A stretch of 64,000 bases of DNA. It comes from Coprococcus phoceensis. GTDB lineage: Bacteria > Bacillota > Clostridia > Lachnospirales > Lachnospiraceae. The stretch is taken from NCBI RefSeq assembly GCF_900104635.1, contig NZ_FNWC01000007.1, forward strand, positions 1,339,421-1,403,420. Reading direction: 5' to 3'. The position numbers and the translations under genes are program-made. The notes below the pieces were generated by a model. It was not told where the DNA came from. It searched no databases and saw only the letters and a list, made by a program, of their open reading frames with translations. Positions 34,101 to 42,195 of the stretch are shown here, piece by piece (the first letter of the stretch is position 1; each line of letters begins with the position of its first letter).

Positions 34101-34789
34101 AATGCCTTTTCATACACATAAAATTCATCTACATCTCCGCGCATTGGGTGTGGATCTGTATTTCCGGCTGTCTTATGAGCTCCAAGACGAAGAGATAATT
34201 TTTTATTTACTTTTGAAGTTCCCATATTTTTTGTGCTGTCCAATTCTCCATTGATATAATAGGTTACTTCATTTTTTGCCTGGTCAAACACTACCGTAAC
34301 ATGCTGCCAGTCACCTTTTTGAACCGCCTTGTTACTAGCCACATTCTGTGCATTAATATAAGTATTATATTGTCCACTTGCCTGCAATGTAAGCAACGAA
34401 CGTCCATCGTCTTCATGTTGAAGCAATACTGCTGACTTATCAGCTCCATCTCCTGTAATTTTTGTGTCGTAACGATACCACATAGAGAATGAAGTCGCAT
34501 CCTTACCGGTATTGATATAATTTTCCAGTTTCAAATATTTGTCTGTTCCGCCTCCAAATCTTAAAACATTTCCGAATACCGGATTTTTGCTGTCGACAAT
34601 ACTAATACCATTTAATGTAGCTGTCGTCTTTTCACCCTGATCGCTTTGTAATGAATCAAAATTCCAATGATCTTTCATGTCGGTCTTCCAACTCGGCTCT
34701 TCTGCCGCCCGCACTGGATCGATAACAGATGCCAGCATCACGGCGGACATGATCGAGCATAACGCCATTTTTAATGTTTTCTTTTTCAT
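31169..34789 (-). CDS. Wall-anchored LamG/clan GH-A glycoside hydrolase with FIVAR stalk
   Basis: A 1206-residue secreted protein. It has a signal peptide (1-28), a LamG/concanavalin-like domain (about 32-240), a helical linker (245-310), then a TIM-barrel hydrolase (about 314-900) related to GH51/GH39 arabinofuranosidase-type enzymes. IRYPGGT and NLFNW lie near 369-382, GNE at 484-486 gives the acid/base E486, and SEY at 748-750 the nucleophile E749. A beta-rich insertion (about 570-650) separates the two glutamates. Three near-identical 65-residue helical repeats and a sorting signal SVTTGDG-hydrophobic-KKRRRNS end the protein. Substrate is unknown; plant arabinan or host glycan are both possible. 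The ATG at 34789 is set by AAAGG. Confidence 0.75.
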   Translation of the reverse strand: MKKKTLKMALCSIMSAVMLASVIDPVRAAEEPSWKTDMKDHWNFDSLQSDQGEKTTATLNGISIVDSKNPVFGNVLRFGGGTDKYLKLENYINTGKDATSFSMWYRYDTKITGDGADKSAVLLQHEDDGRSLLTLQASGQYNTYINAQNVASNKAVQKGDWQHVTVVFDQAKNEVTYYINGELDSTKNMGTSKVNKKLSLRLGAHKTAGNTDPHPMRGDVDEFYVYEKALTADEAKAIYEDKATELYNQELKKLVKEGKEVIENQKLPEDNEKAKQLKEALKKAEDATTLDEMKAAYTALEKAIAEYEAEVPVKLSIDTEKTIQTIEPDSIFGINHRYAFNGYGTFDSKEMKMKDDFTALYEKAGFGSIRYPGGTISNLFNWKTTLGDKKDRKKQIHGFYNNDGQGGIEPNFGIKEIADFADQVDSEIVYVYSLGRGNAQDAADLVEFLNAKVGTNPNGGIDWAQVRADNGHKEPYHVRYFEIGNEMQQAWGGSDGTASQGYWTTYVDGDAGAEKAYTEGGQAKFVQKYAVAEEDWNKKASQSDGKPNLVRYLRYANQNPGKLVDGKIVEDPSYKAVNDGVKVYVGTDGKLDEWTVVSDFENSKATDKHCVVDYSTGSITFGDGIHGMIPEKGKNIYATYTVDREGFIDVSKAIKQTTEKINEIEKTNYEANVYTSFESSGFIKRMSDLDANKWYDGMTIHPYSGSVSGGTNADTFYDDAMKKAENVGIQKVREYVEQLPEGKVPVISEYGIFRNTESQVRSQTHALYIAKVITEYVKLGSPYIQKHCLSDWYSSGADSLGPTQQAVIQVVPQEGADTKTGEGNFAFFSTPSAHVFQMLNAGFGENVVEATFEKESTMSNGVKTLSSLASVDKKGNMYVALVNVDREKDQKIMLDVKGVDVSGRDIEIQRLESEAITDENTLETPNKVTVQTEKTKMPKGQIINLKKHSFAIVKILTEEQVVEKADYSKVDAAISAIPSDLSIYTEESVANLNAAKEAVIRDLDITKQAEVDKMAEAIQNAIKALQLKKADYSKVDAALGNIPKDLSVYTEESVANLNAAKDAVVRDLDITKQAEVDKMAEAIQNAIEALQLKKADYSKVDAALGNIPKDLSIYTKESVAKLEEAKEAVVRDLDITKQAEVDKMAEAIQKAIDNLKKKANVQPTPDNKPNNSVTTGDGTMILLMIMLVVVSGGTILIADKKRRRNS
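31315..31900 (-). repeat. Tandem 195-bp coding repeat, three copies
   Basis: Each copy encodes a 65-residue FIVAR-like three-helix unit beginning KADYSKVDAA. The same ACTTT landmark recurs at 31491, 31686 and 31881, an exact 195-bp period. The first two copies in protein order are nearly identical and the last is more diverged. Confidence 0.92.
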
Positions 34790-34832
34790 TTTCCCCATCC
34801 TTTTTGTTTATTTTTACAATATGTATATTGAC

Positions 34833-34861
34833 ACTTTATCATTGTTTTGTTTTTTTTGCAA
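34833..34861 (-). promoter_or_regulatory. Promoter of the GH-A glycosidase gene
   Basis: TTGCAA-17-TAAAGT on the minus strand, about 45 bases before the gene start. Confidence 0.6.
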
Positions 34862-34862
34862 C

Positions 34863-34877
34863 ATTAATCGGTTTAAT
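34863..34877. promoter_or_regulatory. Inverted repeat upstream of the glycosidase promoter
   Basis: ATTAA-tcggt-TTAAT is a perfect 5-base dyad with a central CG, placed immediately upstream of the -35 box. It is a plausible binding site for a LacI- or AraC-type sugar regulator. Confidence 0.35.
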
Positions 34878-34965
34878 CTTTTCAATTCTTAGTTTAAAAT
34901 ACGATATTTTTCCGATACTAATTGATTGAACATTGTATCAACCTTTCTTTTCAGAACAAAAATGA

Positions 34966-34986
34966 GGTAAGATTCTTCATCTTACC
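34966..34986 (-). terminator. Terminator of the small membrane protein gene
   Basis: Stem ggtaagat/atcttacc with a 5-base loop, followed on the minus strand by CTCATTTTTG. Confidence 0.75.
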
Positions 34987-34995
34987 CCACTACTT

Positions 34996-35124
34996 CTAGG
35001 CATTCGCCTCTTTATCATCTTTTCGTTTTCGCAAATAACGTCCAAGCTTAATTCCGCCAAACGCAAATGCACCGACAATCACCATCTTTATAATCGTTTG
35101 AACAAATGCTGCAAAAAATCCCAT
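34996..35124 (-). CDS. 42-residue single-pass membrane protein of unknown function
   Basis: A short ORF encoding MGFFAAFVQTIIKMVIVGAF followed by AFGGIKLGRYLRKRKDDKEANA. It has one hydrophobic helix with a very basic then acidic tail, implying an inside C-terminus. GGAGGT lies six bases before the ATG at 35124; another ATG two codons earlier is too close to it. A promoter (35170-35198) and a terminator (34966-34986) bracket it, which supports a real, separately expressed gene. I do not recognise a function. It lies between the hydrogenase and the GH-A glycosidase. Confidence 0.72.
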   Translation of the reverse strand: MGFFAAFVQTIIKMVIVGAFAFGGIKLGRYLRKRKDDKEANA

Positions 35125-35169
35125 ATACATACCTCCGCACACATATTCTTTTATCTTAGCTTATAGTAC

Positions 35170-35198
35170 ATCATATCATAGAATTTATGTATCGTAAA
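35170..35198 (-). promoter_or_regulatory. Promoter of the 42-residue membrane protein gene
   Basis: TTTACG-17-TATGAT on the minus strand, 46 bases before the start codon. Confidence 0.55.
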
Positions 35199-35205
35199 GG
35201 TAGCA

Positions 35206-36714
35206 TTATTTTAATTCAATCTCTTCTAATTCTTTTGGCGGCAGCATCTTTGAAGAATGTGCCACAAAATCCTTCAATTCTTTCTGTGCTTTTTGAATCG
35301 GGATATTCGTTCCGGCTCCGGCAATACAACCTCCCGGGCATCCCATCCCCTCAATCAGGCATCCATTTTTCTTTCCAATCTTCGCAAGTGTCAGCATCTT
35401 CTTACATTCCGCAAGACCTTCCGCATGCTCAATCTTCACTTCCACATCCGGATAATATTCATTGACACATTTTTCGATGGCATTCGCAACACCGCCTGCC
35501 GCAGCATATCCACGCCCTGCACCGGTTGCGTCATGGAACGATGACTCAGCCTCATATTCTGTCAGATCGATCTCTCTGGCATCAAACATTGCCTGTAATT
35601 CTTCAAACGTAATGACAAAATCTACATCACTTCTCACAGTTCTTCTGGAAGCTTCCAGCTTTTTCGATGCACATGGTCCGATAAATACCACTTTTGCATT
35701 CGGATGCTCTAATTTGATTGTTCTTGCTGTTGCAACCATCGGTGTCAATTCCTGTGATACCTGATCTGCAAGATCCGGAAAATATTTTTTAGCAAGCATT
35801 GACCATGCCGGGCAACAAGAAGTCAGTAAAAACGGAAGTTCTCCTGTAACTACTTTTTCTACATAATGATGTGCCTCCGCAATCGCGCCGATATCTGCAC
35901 CCAACGCCACCTCATACACTTCCGCGAATCCAAGTTCCTGCAGTGCAGCCTTGATATGTCTCGGTGTAATATTCGGTCCGAACTGTCCTACAAATGCAGG
36001 TGCGATCTCAGCTATAATCTCCCCACCTTCTTTCAACGCTCTTCCAAGCTGAAAGATCTGGGATTTGTCCGAAATTGCTCCAAACGGACAGCTTACCATA
36101 CACATTCCGCAAGATACACATTTATCATTGTCAATATGAGCTCTTCCCATCTTATCCGAACCAATCGCATTCACCCCGCATGCTTTCGCACATGGACGCT
36201 CTTTTTTTGAAATTGCATCATATGGACAGACAGATTTGCATTTCCCACACTTAATACATTTTTCCTGATCAATGTAGGAACGTCCCTTTTTCATGGAAAT
36301 AGCTCCCACCGGACAGACTTCGCGGCAAGGATGTGCCACACAGCCTTTACACATGTCACTCACTTCATATCCCTTTTCCTCGCATGCCGCACAGGCAGAT
36401 GGGATAACCTGCATAAGCGGTGGCTCATAATATTTTTCTGAAATATTACTTTCTTCAATCCCAGCTGTCAGATGTACCGGCTTATCCTCCGGGCGAAGTG
36501 ACATTCCCATCGCAAGGCGCATACGCTCCCTTACAATTGCACGCGAACGGTAAATACTCTCTCTGTATTTCTCCGTATCCTCATTAATCAGTTCATAAGG
36601 AACAGCCTCAATATCGTCGATCAGCGTCTCCGGAGTCGATTCAAATGCCAGCTTTGCTACCTTTGTGAACACTTGTCTTCTGATTCTTCTAATTGGTGTT
36701 TCCAATCCTCTCAT
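35206..36714 (-). CDS. [FeFe] hydrogenase, group B, with ferredoxin-like domain
   Basis: A 502-residue cytoplasmic iron-sulfur protein. Residues 1-100 are a helical extension, 108-215 carry several [4Fe-4S] cysteine sets (CEEKG, CKGC, CIKCGKCKSVC, CVSCGMCMVSC), and 235-500 form the H-cluster domain. Its ligating motifs are TSCCPAW (298-304), GPCASKK (346-352) and EGMGCPGGC (455-463). The second motif differs from the MPCxxKK of classical group A enzymes and fits group B, whose physiological role is unsettled. No hydEFG maturases or electron-transfer partners are adjacent. AAAGGAG precedes the ATG. It follows metH by 52 bases on the same strand. Confidence 0.9.
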   Translation of the reverse strand: MRGLETPIRRIRRQVFTKVAKLAFESTPETLIDDIEAVPYELINEDTEKYRESIYRSRAIVRERMRLAMGMSLRPEDKPVHLTAGIEESNISEKYYEPPLMQVIPSACAACEEKGYEVSDMCKGCVAHPCREVCPVGAISMKKGRSYIDQEKCIKCGKCKSVCPYDAISKKERPCAKACGVNAIGSDKMGRAHIDNDKCVSCGMCMVSCPFGAISDKSQIFQLGRALKEGGEIIAEIAPAFVGQFGPNITPRHIKAALQELGFAEVYEVALGADIGAIAEAHHYVEKVVTGELPFLLTSCCPAWSMLAKKYFPDLADQVSQELTPMVATARTIKLEHPNAKVVFIGPCASKKLEASRRTVRSDVDFVITFEELQAMFDAREIDLTEYEAESSFHDATGAGRGYAAAGGVANAIEKCVNEYYPDVEVKIEHAEGLAECKKMLTLAKIGKKNGCLIEGMGCPGGCIAGAGTNIPIQKAQKELKDFVAHSSKMLPPKELEEIELK

Positions 36715-36766
36715 GGCTTTTTCTCCTTTATCTCTGTAAAATGCATTCTCTATTTATCATAGAAAC

Positions 36767-39160
36767 CTATCTGTGATTTGTCAATATTTTTTGTGCGTAA
36801 TAGACGGATTGCATTGCATCTTTTCCATAGAAATCCGCTCCGATCATATCCGCATATTCCTGATTCAAAACAGCTCCGCCGACCATAACTTTACAATCCG
36901 GCGCTTTTTCTCTAAGCTGTCTGATCGTCTCTTCCATGCTTACGACAGTAGTCGTCATCAGAGCACTTAACCCTACAAGCTTCACCTCTTTTTCAAGCAC
37001 CGTCTCAACAATACATTCTGGCGCCACATCTTTTCCCAGATCGATTACTTCAAAACTGTAATTTTCTAAAAGTACTTTCACAATATTCTTTCCGATATCG
37101 TGAATATCCCCTTTCACGGTTGCAAGAATGACTTTTTCTTTCTCTTTTTCCTCTCCGCCGTTCTTTTCAAGCTCCTCTTTTAAGACCGCAAAAGAACTTT
37201 TTGCCGCATCTGCACTCATCAGTAGCTGAGGAAGAAATACAGTTCCCTTTTCAAAACCTTTTCCGACCGTGTCAAGCGCCGGAATCAGATAGGTATTAAT
37301 GATCTCAAGCGGTTCCTTTGTTTTTACAAGTGCAACCGTTGTCTGGTATGCATCTTCTTTCAATCCTTTTTCAATAGCTGTCTTCAGATCAATTTGCTGC
37401 CCTGCCGGCACTGTTGTTTTCGCCGGTTCCTGATTGCCGTAATGTGCAATATAGTTCTCGCAGTTTGTGTCATAATTCATCAGTGCACAGTAGGAATGAT
37501 ACGAGCGCATCATATCCTCTGAAGACGGATTGATAATCCCCGCCGTCAATCCATTTTGCATTGCCATAGTATAGAAATTCGCATTGATGACCGGACGACT
37601 TGGAAGTCCAAAAGAGATATTAGACACACCAAGAGCAGTCCGGACTCCATATGTATCCCGTACCATTTTCAACGCTTCCAATGTTGTCTTTGCTCCGTTT
37701 GGCTCTGAGCTGATTGTCATGGTAAGCACATCAATGACAATATCCTTTTTGTCAATACCATATTTTTTTGCTTCCTCGATAATCTTGCCTGCAACCTCAA
37801 GACGCCCTTTTGCTGTCTTTGGAATCCCATTTTCATCCAGCGTAAGTCCAATAACAACTCCACCATACTTTTGAATCAACGGGAAAACTGCATTCATGGA
37901 TTCCTGTTTTCCGCTGACTGAATTTACCATTGGCTTTCCATTGTAAATACGCATCGCCTGCTCCATTGCCTCTGTGTCGACTGTGTCAATCTGAAGAGGG
38001 AGACTTGTCACACTTTGAAGTTCTCTGACCACCTCTTTCATCATTACAACCTCATCGATATCCGGAAGTCCCACATTCACATCTAAAATATGTGCCCCCT
38101 TATCCTGCTGTGTAATTCCTTCTTTTAAAATATAGTCCAGGTTATGTTCCTTTAAAGCCTGCTTAAACTTACTCTTTCCTGTCGGATTGATACGCTCTCC
38201 AATAATAACAGGCATATCTCCAAGTTCCACTGCTTTTCCATAGGAGGAGACAATCGTGTGATTCTTGAAGGTTGGCTTTGTCATCTCCAAGTCTTTACAA
38301 GCTGAAATCATCGCGCGGATATGCTTTGGAGTTGTACCACAGCATCCGCCGATCACACAGGCACCTGCTTTTACAATCTCCTGGAGCTGTTTGGCAAAAA
38401 CATCCGGTGTGACATCATAGTAGGTCTGTCCGTCTCTTTGCTTTGGAAGTCCCGCATTCGGCTTTACAATGATTGGCAGTGAAGTATATTGCGCAATCTG
38501 CTGCAAAATAGGGAGCATCTGTTTTGGTCCCATTCCACAGTTAATCCCAAGTGCATCCACTCTGAGACCTTCCAAAAGCGCCACTACAGACGGCACATCT
38601 CCTCCTGTCAGAAGTTTTCCTTTGTCATCAAATATCATCGTTGCAAATACAGGGAGATTTGTGTTTTCTTTTGCTGCAAGGACTGCCGCTTTCACCTCGT
38701 AAGTATCACTCATTGTCTCGATATGAATCAAATCTGCCCCTGCTTTCTCCCCATACTGCACAACTTCTTTGAATGCTTCATAGGCGTCTTCAAAAGACAG
38801 GTCTCCCAAAGGTTTTAACAATTTTCCAGTCGGTCCGATATCCAAAGCAACATAATAGTCTCGCCCATCTCTGATCCCCGCCTTTGCTCCAAATCTGACA
38901 TTTTCAACTGCCGCATCAATGATAGCCTTTAAGGAACAATTTTCGTCATGAAACTTCAATGCGTTCGCTCCAAATGTGTTCGTAAGCACAATATCACTTC
39001 CAGCCTCAAAATATGACTGATGAATTTTTCGTATCGTTTCTTTTCGCTCTATATTCCAGGTCTCAGGGAGTTCGCCAGGCTGAAGTCCTTCTGCCTGCAA
39101 CAGCGTCCCCATCCCTCCGTCAAAAAATAAGAGCTCTTTTCCTAATCTTTCCAGTAACAT
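36767..39160 (-). CDS. metH: Cobalamin-dependent methionine synthase, core modules only
   Basis: Transfers a methyl group from methyl-tetrahydrofolate to homocysteine through cobalamin. The 797-residue protein has the homocysteine module (zinc ligands C208, C273 and C274 in INCGMGP and GGCCG), the pterin module (IIGERINPTGKSKFKQAL, about 315-570) and the cobalamin modules with DIHDIGK, whose histidine binds cobalt. It stops there: the C-terminal reactivation domain found in the 1200-residue enterobacterial MetH is missing and is supplied as a separate protein by the upstream gene, one base away. metF lies just beyond, making a complete methyl-transfer unit. Confidence 0.94.
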   Translation of the reverse strand: MLLERLGKELLFFDGGMGTLLQAEGLQPGELPETWNIERKETIRKIHQSYFEAGSDIVLTNTFGANALKFHDENCSLKAIIDAAVENVRFGAKAGIRDGRDYYVALDIGPTGKLLKPLGDLSFEDAYEAFKEVVQYGEKAGADLIHIETMSDTYEVKAAVLAAKENTNLPVFATMIFDDKGKLLTGGDVPSVVALLEGLRVDALGINCGMGPKQMLPILQQIAQYTSLPIIVKPNAGLPKQRDGQTYYDVTPDVFAKQLQEIVKAGACVIGGCCGTTPKHIRAMISACKDLEMTKPTFKNHTIVSSYGKAVELGDMPVIIGERINPTGKSKFKQALKEHNLDYILKEGITQQDKGAHILDVNVGLPDIDEVVMMKEVVRELQSVTSLPLQIDTVDTEAMEQAMRIYNGKPMVNSVSGKQESMNAVFPLIQKYGGVVIGLTLDENGIPKTAKGRLEVAGKIIEEAKKYGIDKKDIVIDVLTMTISSEPNGAKTTLEALKMVRDTYGVRTALGVSNISFGLPSRPVINANFYTMAMQNGLTAGIINPSSEDMMRSYHSYCALMNYDTNCENYIAHYGNQEPAKTTVPAGQQIDLKTAIEKGLKEDAYQTTVALVKTKEPLEIINTYLIPALDTVGKGFEKGTVFLPQLLMSADAAKSSFAVLKEELEKNGGEEKEKEKVILATVKGDIHDIGKNIVKVLLENYSFEVIDLGKDVAPECIVETVLEKEVKLVGLSALMTTTVVSMEETIRQLREKAPDCKVMVGGAVLNQEYADMIGADFYGKDAMQSVYYAQKILTNHR

Positions 39161-39161
39161 A

Positions 39162-39806
39162 TTAACTCCTTCTGTATATACAATCTAATTTCTGACATTC
39201 TTCGCAGCCTTTGATATGGCATGGCTCCTGTGTGCTGCTGATCCCAATCACAGCCGTCACAGACTTTGTCGGGGTAAGCATATAACTCTCTGTCATCGTC
39301 AGTCCTATCGTCTTTGCAGCATCAAGCATGCGTAAGATATCATCCTGATGTAAAATGGAGTAATCTCCATACCCCGGACTGAATCTTGGGCGAAGATATA
39401 ACTGCTCCTTGCGCAGACTTTCGGCAATTTCATTTTGTGCCTTATCACAATATTCCTCCAGCATCGCAGCTGCACACGCCTGCAGAACAACTGCCTTCGC
39501 CATATCCGTCAGACTGTATCGTTTCATAAGCACATCCACACCGGTCCCGAGTGTCGCTCCAAATACGACTGCCTGAGAACAGCCCTTCAAGTTCTTATAT
39601 AGATTTTTACTTTTAATTTTCATTTTTCCTATGCTAAGCTCATTCGTATCCGGAAAAGTAGTTTCAAAAATGCGATAGGTGAATTTTGCATTTACGATGT
39701 GTTCCAATTCTTTGAAAGAATCTTCCACCAGCTGTAATGTTCGTTCATCTATCGCATGTCTTCCATATCCAAGATACCGAACGGCTTCTCTCGTTCGTAT
39801 ATCCAT
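39162..39806 (-). CDS. Stand-alone MetH activation-domain protein
   Basis: A 214-residue protein related to the vitamin B12-dependent methionine synthase activation domain. It has the block RPRFSPGYGDYSI (R-P-x-x-S-P-G-Y, the SAM-binding signature) and MLTPTKSVTAVIGI, and ends in a cysteine-rich tail (CHIKGCEECQKLDCIYR). It would reductively methylate inactive cob(II)alamin in MetH using SAM. The gene lies between metF and metH with gaps of 18 bases and one base, so stoichiometric co-expression is likely. The cysteine tail could bind zinc or an iron-sulfur cluster, which is inference. Confidence 0.88.
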   Translation of the reverse strand: MDIRTREAVRYLGYGRHAIDERTLQLVEDSFKELEHIVNAKFTYRIFETTFPDTNELSIGKMKIKSKNLYKNLKGCSQAVVFGATLGTGVDVLMKRYSLTDMAKAVVLQACAAAMLEEYCDKAQNEIAESLRKEQLYLRPRFSPGYGDYSILHQDDILRMLDAAKTIGLTMTESYMLTPTKSVTAVIGISSTQEPCHIKGCEECQKLDCIYRRS

Positions 39807-39824
39807 AATACCCTCTAATTTCGT

Positions 39825-40691
39825 TTATTTGATAATCTCTGATAAGTTTGTCATGATTGCAGCTGCAATTTCCGGCTTATTCATAGAATAAATATGAATA
39901 TTCTGAATACCATTTGCAATCAGATCGATAATCTGATCTGTCGCATAGGCAATTCCCGCCTGCTGCATCGCTTTTGGATCATCTCCGAACCGGTCTACTA
40001 TGGCACGAAATCTTTCAGGAAGGATTGTTCCCGAAAGTTCACAGATACGAGCGATCTGCTTTCCATTCGTGACAGGCATAATTCCTGGAAGAACAGGAAC
40101 TGTGATTCCTTTCTCTCGAATCCGGTACAGGAAATTGTATAAAATCGAATTGTCAAAAAACATCTGTGTCGTCAGAAAATCTACGCCGACATCCACTTTT
40201 TCTTTCAAGTGCGCAATATCCTCTGATTTGTGCTCGCTCTCCACATGTCCTTCCGGATAACATGCTGCCCCGATACAAAAATCTCCCTGTGATTTGATAT
40301 CTGCAATCAGCTCACTTGCATATTTATAGTGGTTGGGAATCGGAAAAGCTCCATCTTTTGGGATATCTCCGCGAAGTGCCAGTATATTTTGAATTCCCTG
40401 TTCCTTTAACTGCTCAATGACTTGTCTTACTTCTTCTTTTGTGGAAGAAGCGCAAGTCAGATGCGCAAGACTTGCCACCCCAAGATCATTCTGGATATGA
40501 GATGCAATCTTGACTGTATTCTTGCTTGTCCCGCCGCCGGCTCCATAAGTCACACTGATAAAGGAAGGCTTTAAAGCCGCAATCTCTTCTGTTGCTTCCA
40601 ATACTTTTCCGTATCCGGCATCTGTTTTTGGGGGAAATACTTCAAACGAAATATTCACTCTGTTTTCTGATAATCTGTCTTTAATTTTCAT
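39825..40691 (-). CDS. metF: 5,10-methylenetetrahydrofolate reductase
   Basis: Flavin-dependent reduction of methylene-THF to methyl-THF, the methyl donor for MetH. It has 288 residues with the N-terminal ISFEVFPPKTDAG, SVTYGAGGGTSKNT, LAHLTCAS, ILALRGDIP and the FLTTQMFFDN block. The ATG at 40691 follows GGAGGAG by seven bases; a TTG two codons upstream is rejected. It begins the metF-activator-metH series, only 29 bases after glgA, leaving no room for an S-box or other riboswitch. Confidence 0.95.
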   Translation of the reverse strand: MKIKDRLSENRVNISFEVFPPKTDAGYGKVLEATEEIAALKPSFISVTYGAGGGTSKNTVKIASHIQNDLGVASLAHLTCASSTKEEVRQVIEQLKEQGIQNILALRGDIPKDGAFPIPNHYKYASELIADIKSQGDFCIGAACYPEGHVESEHKSEDIAHLKEKVDVGVDFLTTQMFFDNSILYNFLYRIREKGITVPVLPGIMPVTNGKQIARICELSGTILPERFRAIVDRFGDDPKAMQQAGIAYATDQIIDLIANGIQNIHIYSMNKPEIAAAIMTNLSEIIK

Positions 40692-40720
40692 GTCCAATCT
40701 CCTCCGGTCTCTTCTTTTGT

Positions 40721-42157
40721 CTATAAAGTGTTGTATAAATCCTCATATTGTTTTGCAGAATTTTTCCATGAGAAATCTTTCTGCATCGCCCGCTCTGCAA
40801 TCTTATTCCAGTCGCGTTTTTTATCGTAATAAATCTGCTCTGCATACCGCACAGTATGCATCATCTCATGCGCATTATAATTGCAGAAACTGAATCCTGT
40901 TCCCGTCTTTTCATATTCATTATAAGCTTCAACTGTATCCTTTAATCCTCCGGTCTCTCTCACGATCGGAACTGTTCCATATCGAAGGCTCATCAGCTGA
41001 CTAAGTCCACAAGGCTCAAATAAGGACGGCATTAAAAATGCATCACAGGCAGCGTAAATCATATGAGACATTGGTTCGGAATAATAAATCTGAGCCGATA
41101 CTTTTCCCGGATATTTCCATGCGAAATGCCGGAACATGTTCTCATATCTCTCCTCACCGGTTCCAAGTACAACGATCTGAATCTCGTCCTGACACAATTC
41201 GTCTAACACATATGCGATCAGGTCAAATCCTTTCTGGTCAGTCAATCTGGAGACAATACCGATCATCATCTTCTTTGCATCAACTTCCAGCCCAAGCTGC
41301 TCTTGAAGTGCAAGTTTATTTTTCACCTTTTCTTTTCTAAAGTTCTCTACTGTATAATTTCTTGCAATATGGATATCCGTGCCAGGATTATATTCTTCAT
41401 AGTCAATACCATTGACAATTCCGGACAGACTGTTACTTCTTGCATTCATAAGTCCGTCCAGTTTTTCTCCGTAAAATGGTGTCTTAATCTCTTCGGCATA
41501 AGAATTGCTCACTGTCGTCACGCGGTCTGCATATACAATACCTCCCTTCAACAGATTTGCATCTTTATATGCCTCCATCTTGTCCGGCACAAAATAATAA
41601 TCCGGAAGCCCTGTAATCTCTTTTACTTTATCGGTTCCCCACACGCCTTGGAATTTCAGATTATGTATCGTCATAACAGTCTTAATCCCCCGATAAAATT
41701 CTCCACCATAACGGAAATTGTCAAGATATACCGGAATCAACCCAGTCTGCCAGTCATGGCAGTGAATGATATCTGGTCTGAAATCTATCAACGGTAAGAT
41801 GCTGAGCACTGCCTTTGAGAAGAACGCAAATTTTTCAATGTCCCAAAGCATATCACCATAAGGCTTGAACCCCGCAAAATATTCCTCATTATCTACAAAA
41901 TAGAATGTCACTCCGTCCAATTCAAGCTCCAGAACACCTACATAACGGCTCTGCCAGTAAAAATCCATGTAAAAATGTGTCTTGTACTGCAACTGATTCT
42001 TCCATTCTTCTTTTATACACATGTATTTTGGCAGTATTACTCTGACATCATACTGTTCTTTGTCAAAATTTTTGGGCAAGGATCCGACAACATCGGCTAA
42101 CCCACCGGTTTTAATAAACGGCACTGATTCTGAAGCGGCAAATAATATTTTTTTCAT
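40721..42157 (-). CDS. glgA: Glycogen synthase (ADP-glucose)
   Basis: GT5 glycosyltransferase that elongates alpha-1,4-glucan from ADP-glucose. It has 478 residues with N-terminal KTGGLADVVGSLP (KTGGL at 16-20, ADP-glucose contact), HDWQTGL, GIVNGIDYEEYNP and the C-terminal PSLFEPCGLSQLMSLRYGTVPIVRETGGLKDTV. The start at 42157 follows GGAGGGAAGG. No other glg genes are in the window, so it is an orphan relative to glgC and glgB. A near-consensus promoter lies directly upstream. Confidence 0.96.
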   Translation of the reverse strand: MKKILFAASESVPFIKTGGLADVVGSLPKNFDKEQYDVRVILPKYMCIKEEWKNQLQYKTHFYMDFYWQSRYVGVLELELDGVTFYFVDNEEYFAGFKPYGDMLWDIEKFAFFSKAVLSILPLIDFRPDIIHCHDWQTGLIPVYLDNFRYGGEFYRGIKTVMTIHNLKFQGVWGTDKVKEITGLPDYYFVPDKMEAYKDANLLKGGIVYADRVTTVSNSYAEEIKTPFYGEKLDGLMNARSNSLSGIVNGIDYEEYNPGTDIHIARNYTVENFRKEKVKNKLALQEQLGLEVDAKKMMIGIVSRLTDQKGFDLIAYVLDELCQDEIQIVVLGTGEERYENMFRHFAWKYPGKVSAQIYYSEPMSHMIYAACDAFLMPSLFEPCGLSQLMSLRYGTVPIVRETGGLKDTVEAYNEYEKTGTGFSFCNYNAHEMMHTVRYAEQIYYDKKRDWNKIAERAMQKDFSWKNSAKQYEDLYNTL

Positions 42158-42195
42158 GACCTTCCCTCCACTCATTTTTATAGCACTTTCTTTCT

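Noticed and set aside
34831..34842. Half-match to the aro motif (ACTTTATCA) at the glycosidase promoter
   Set aside because: The second half CTTTAAA is absent, and the match comes mostly from the -10 hexamer.
36715..40720. Possible SAM (S-box) or cobalamin riboswitch for metF/metH
   Set aside because: Only 29 bases separate glgA from metF and 18 bases or fewer separate the others, so there is no room for a riboswitch.
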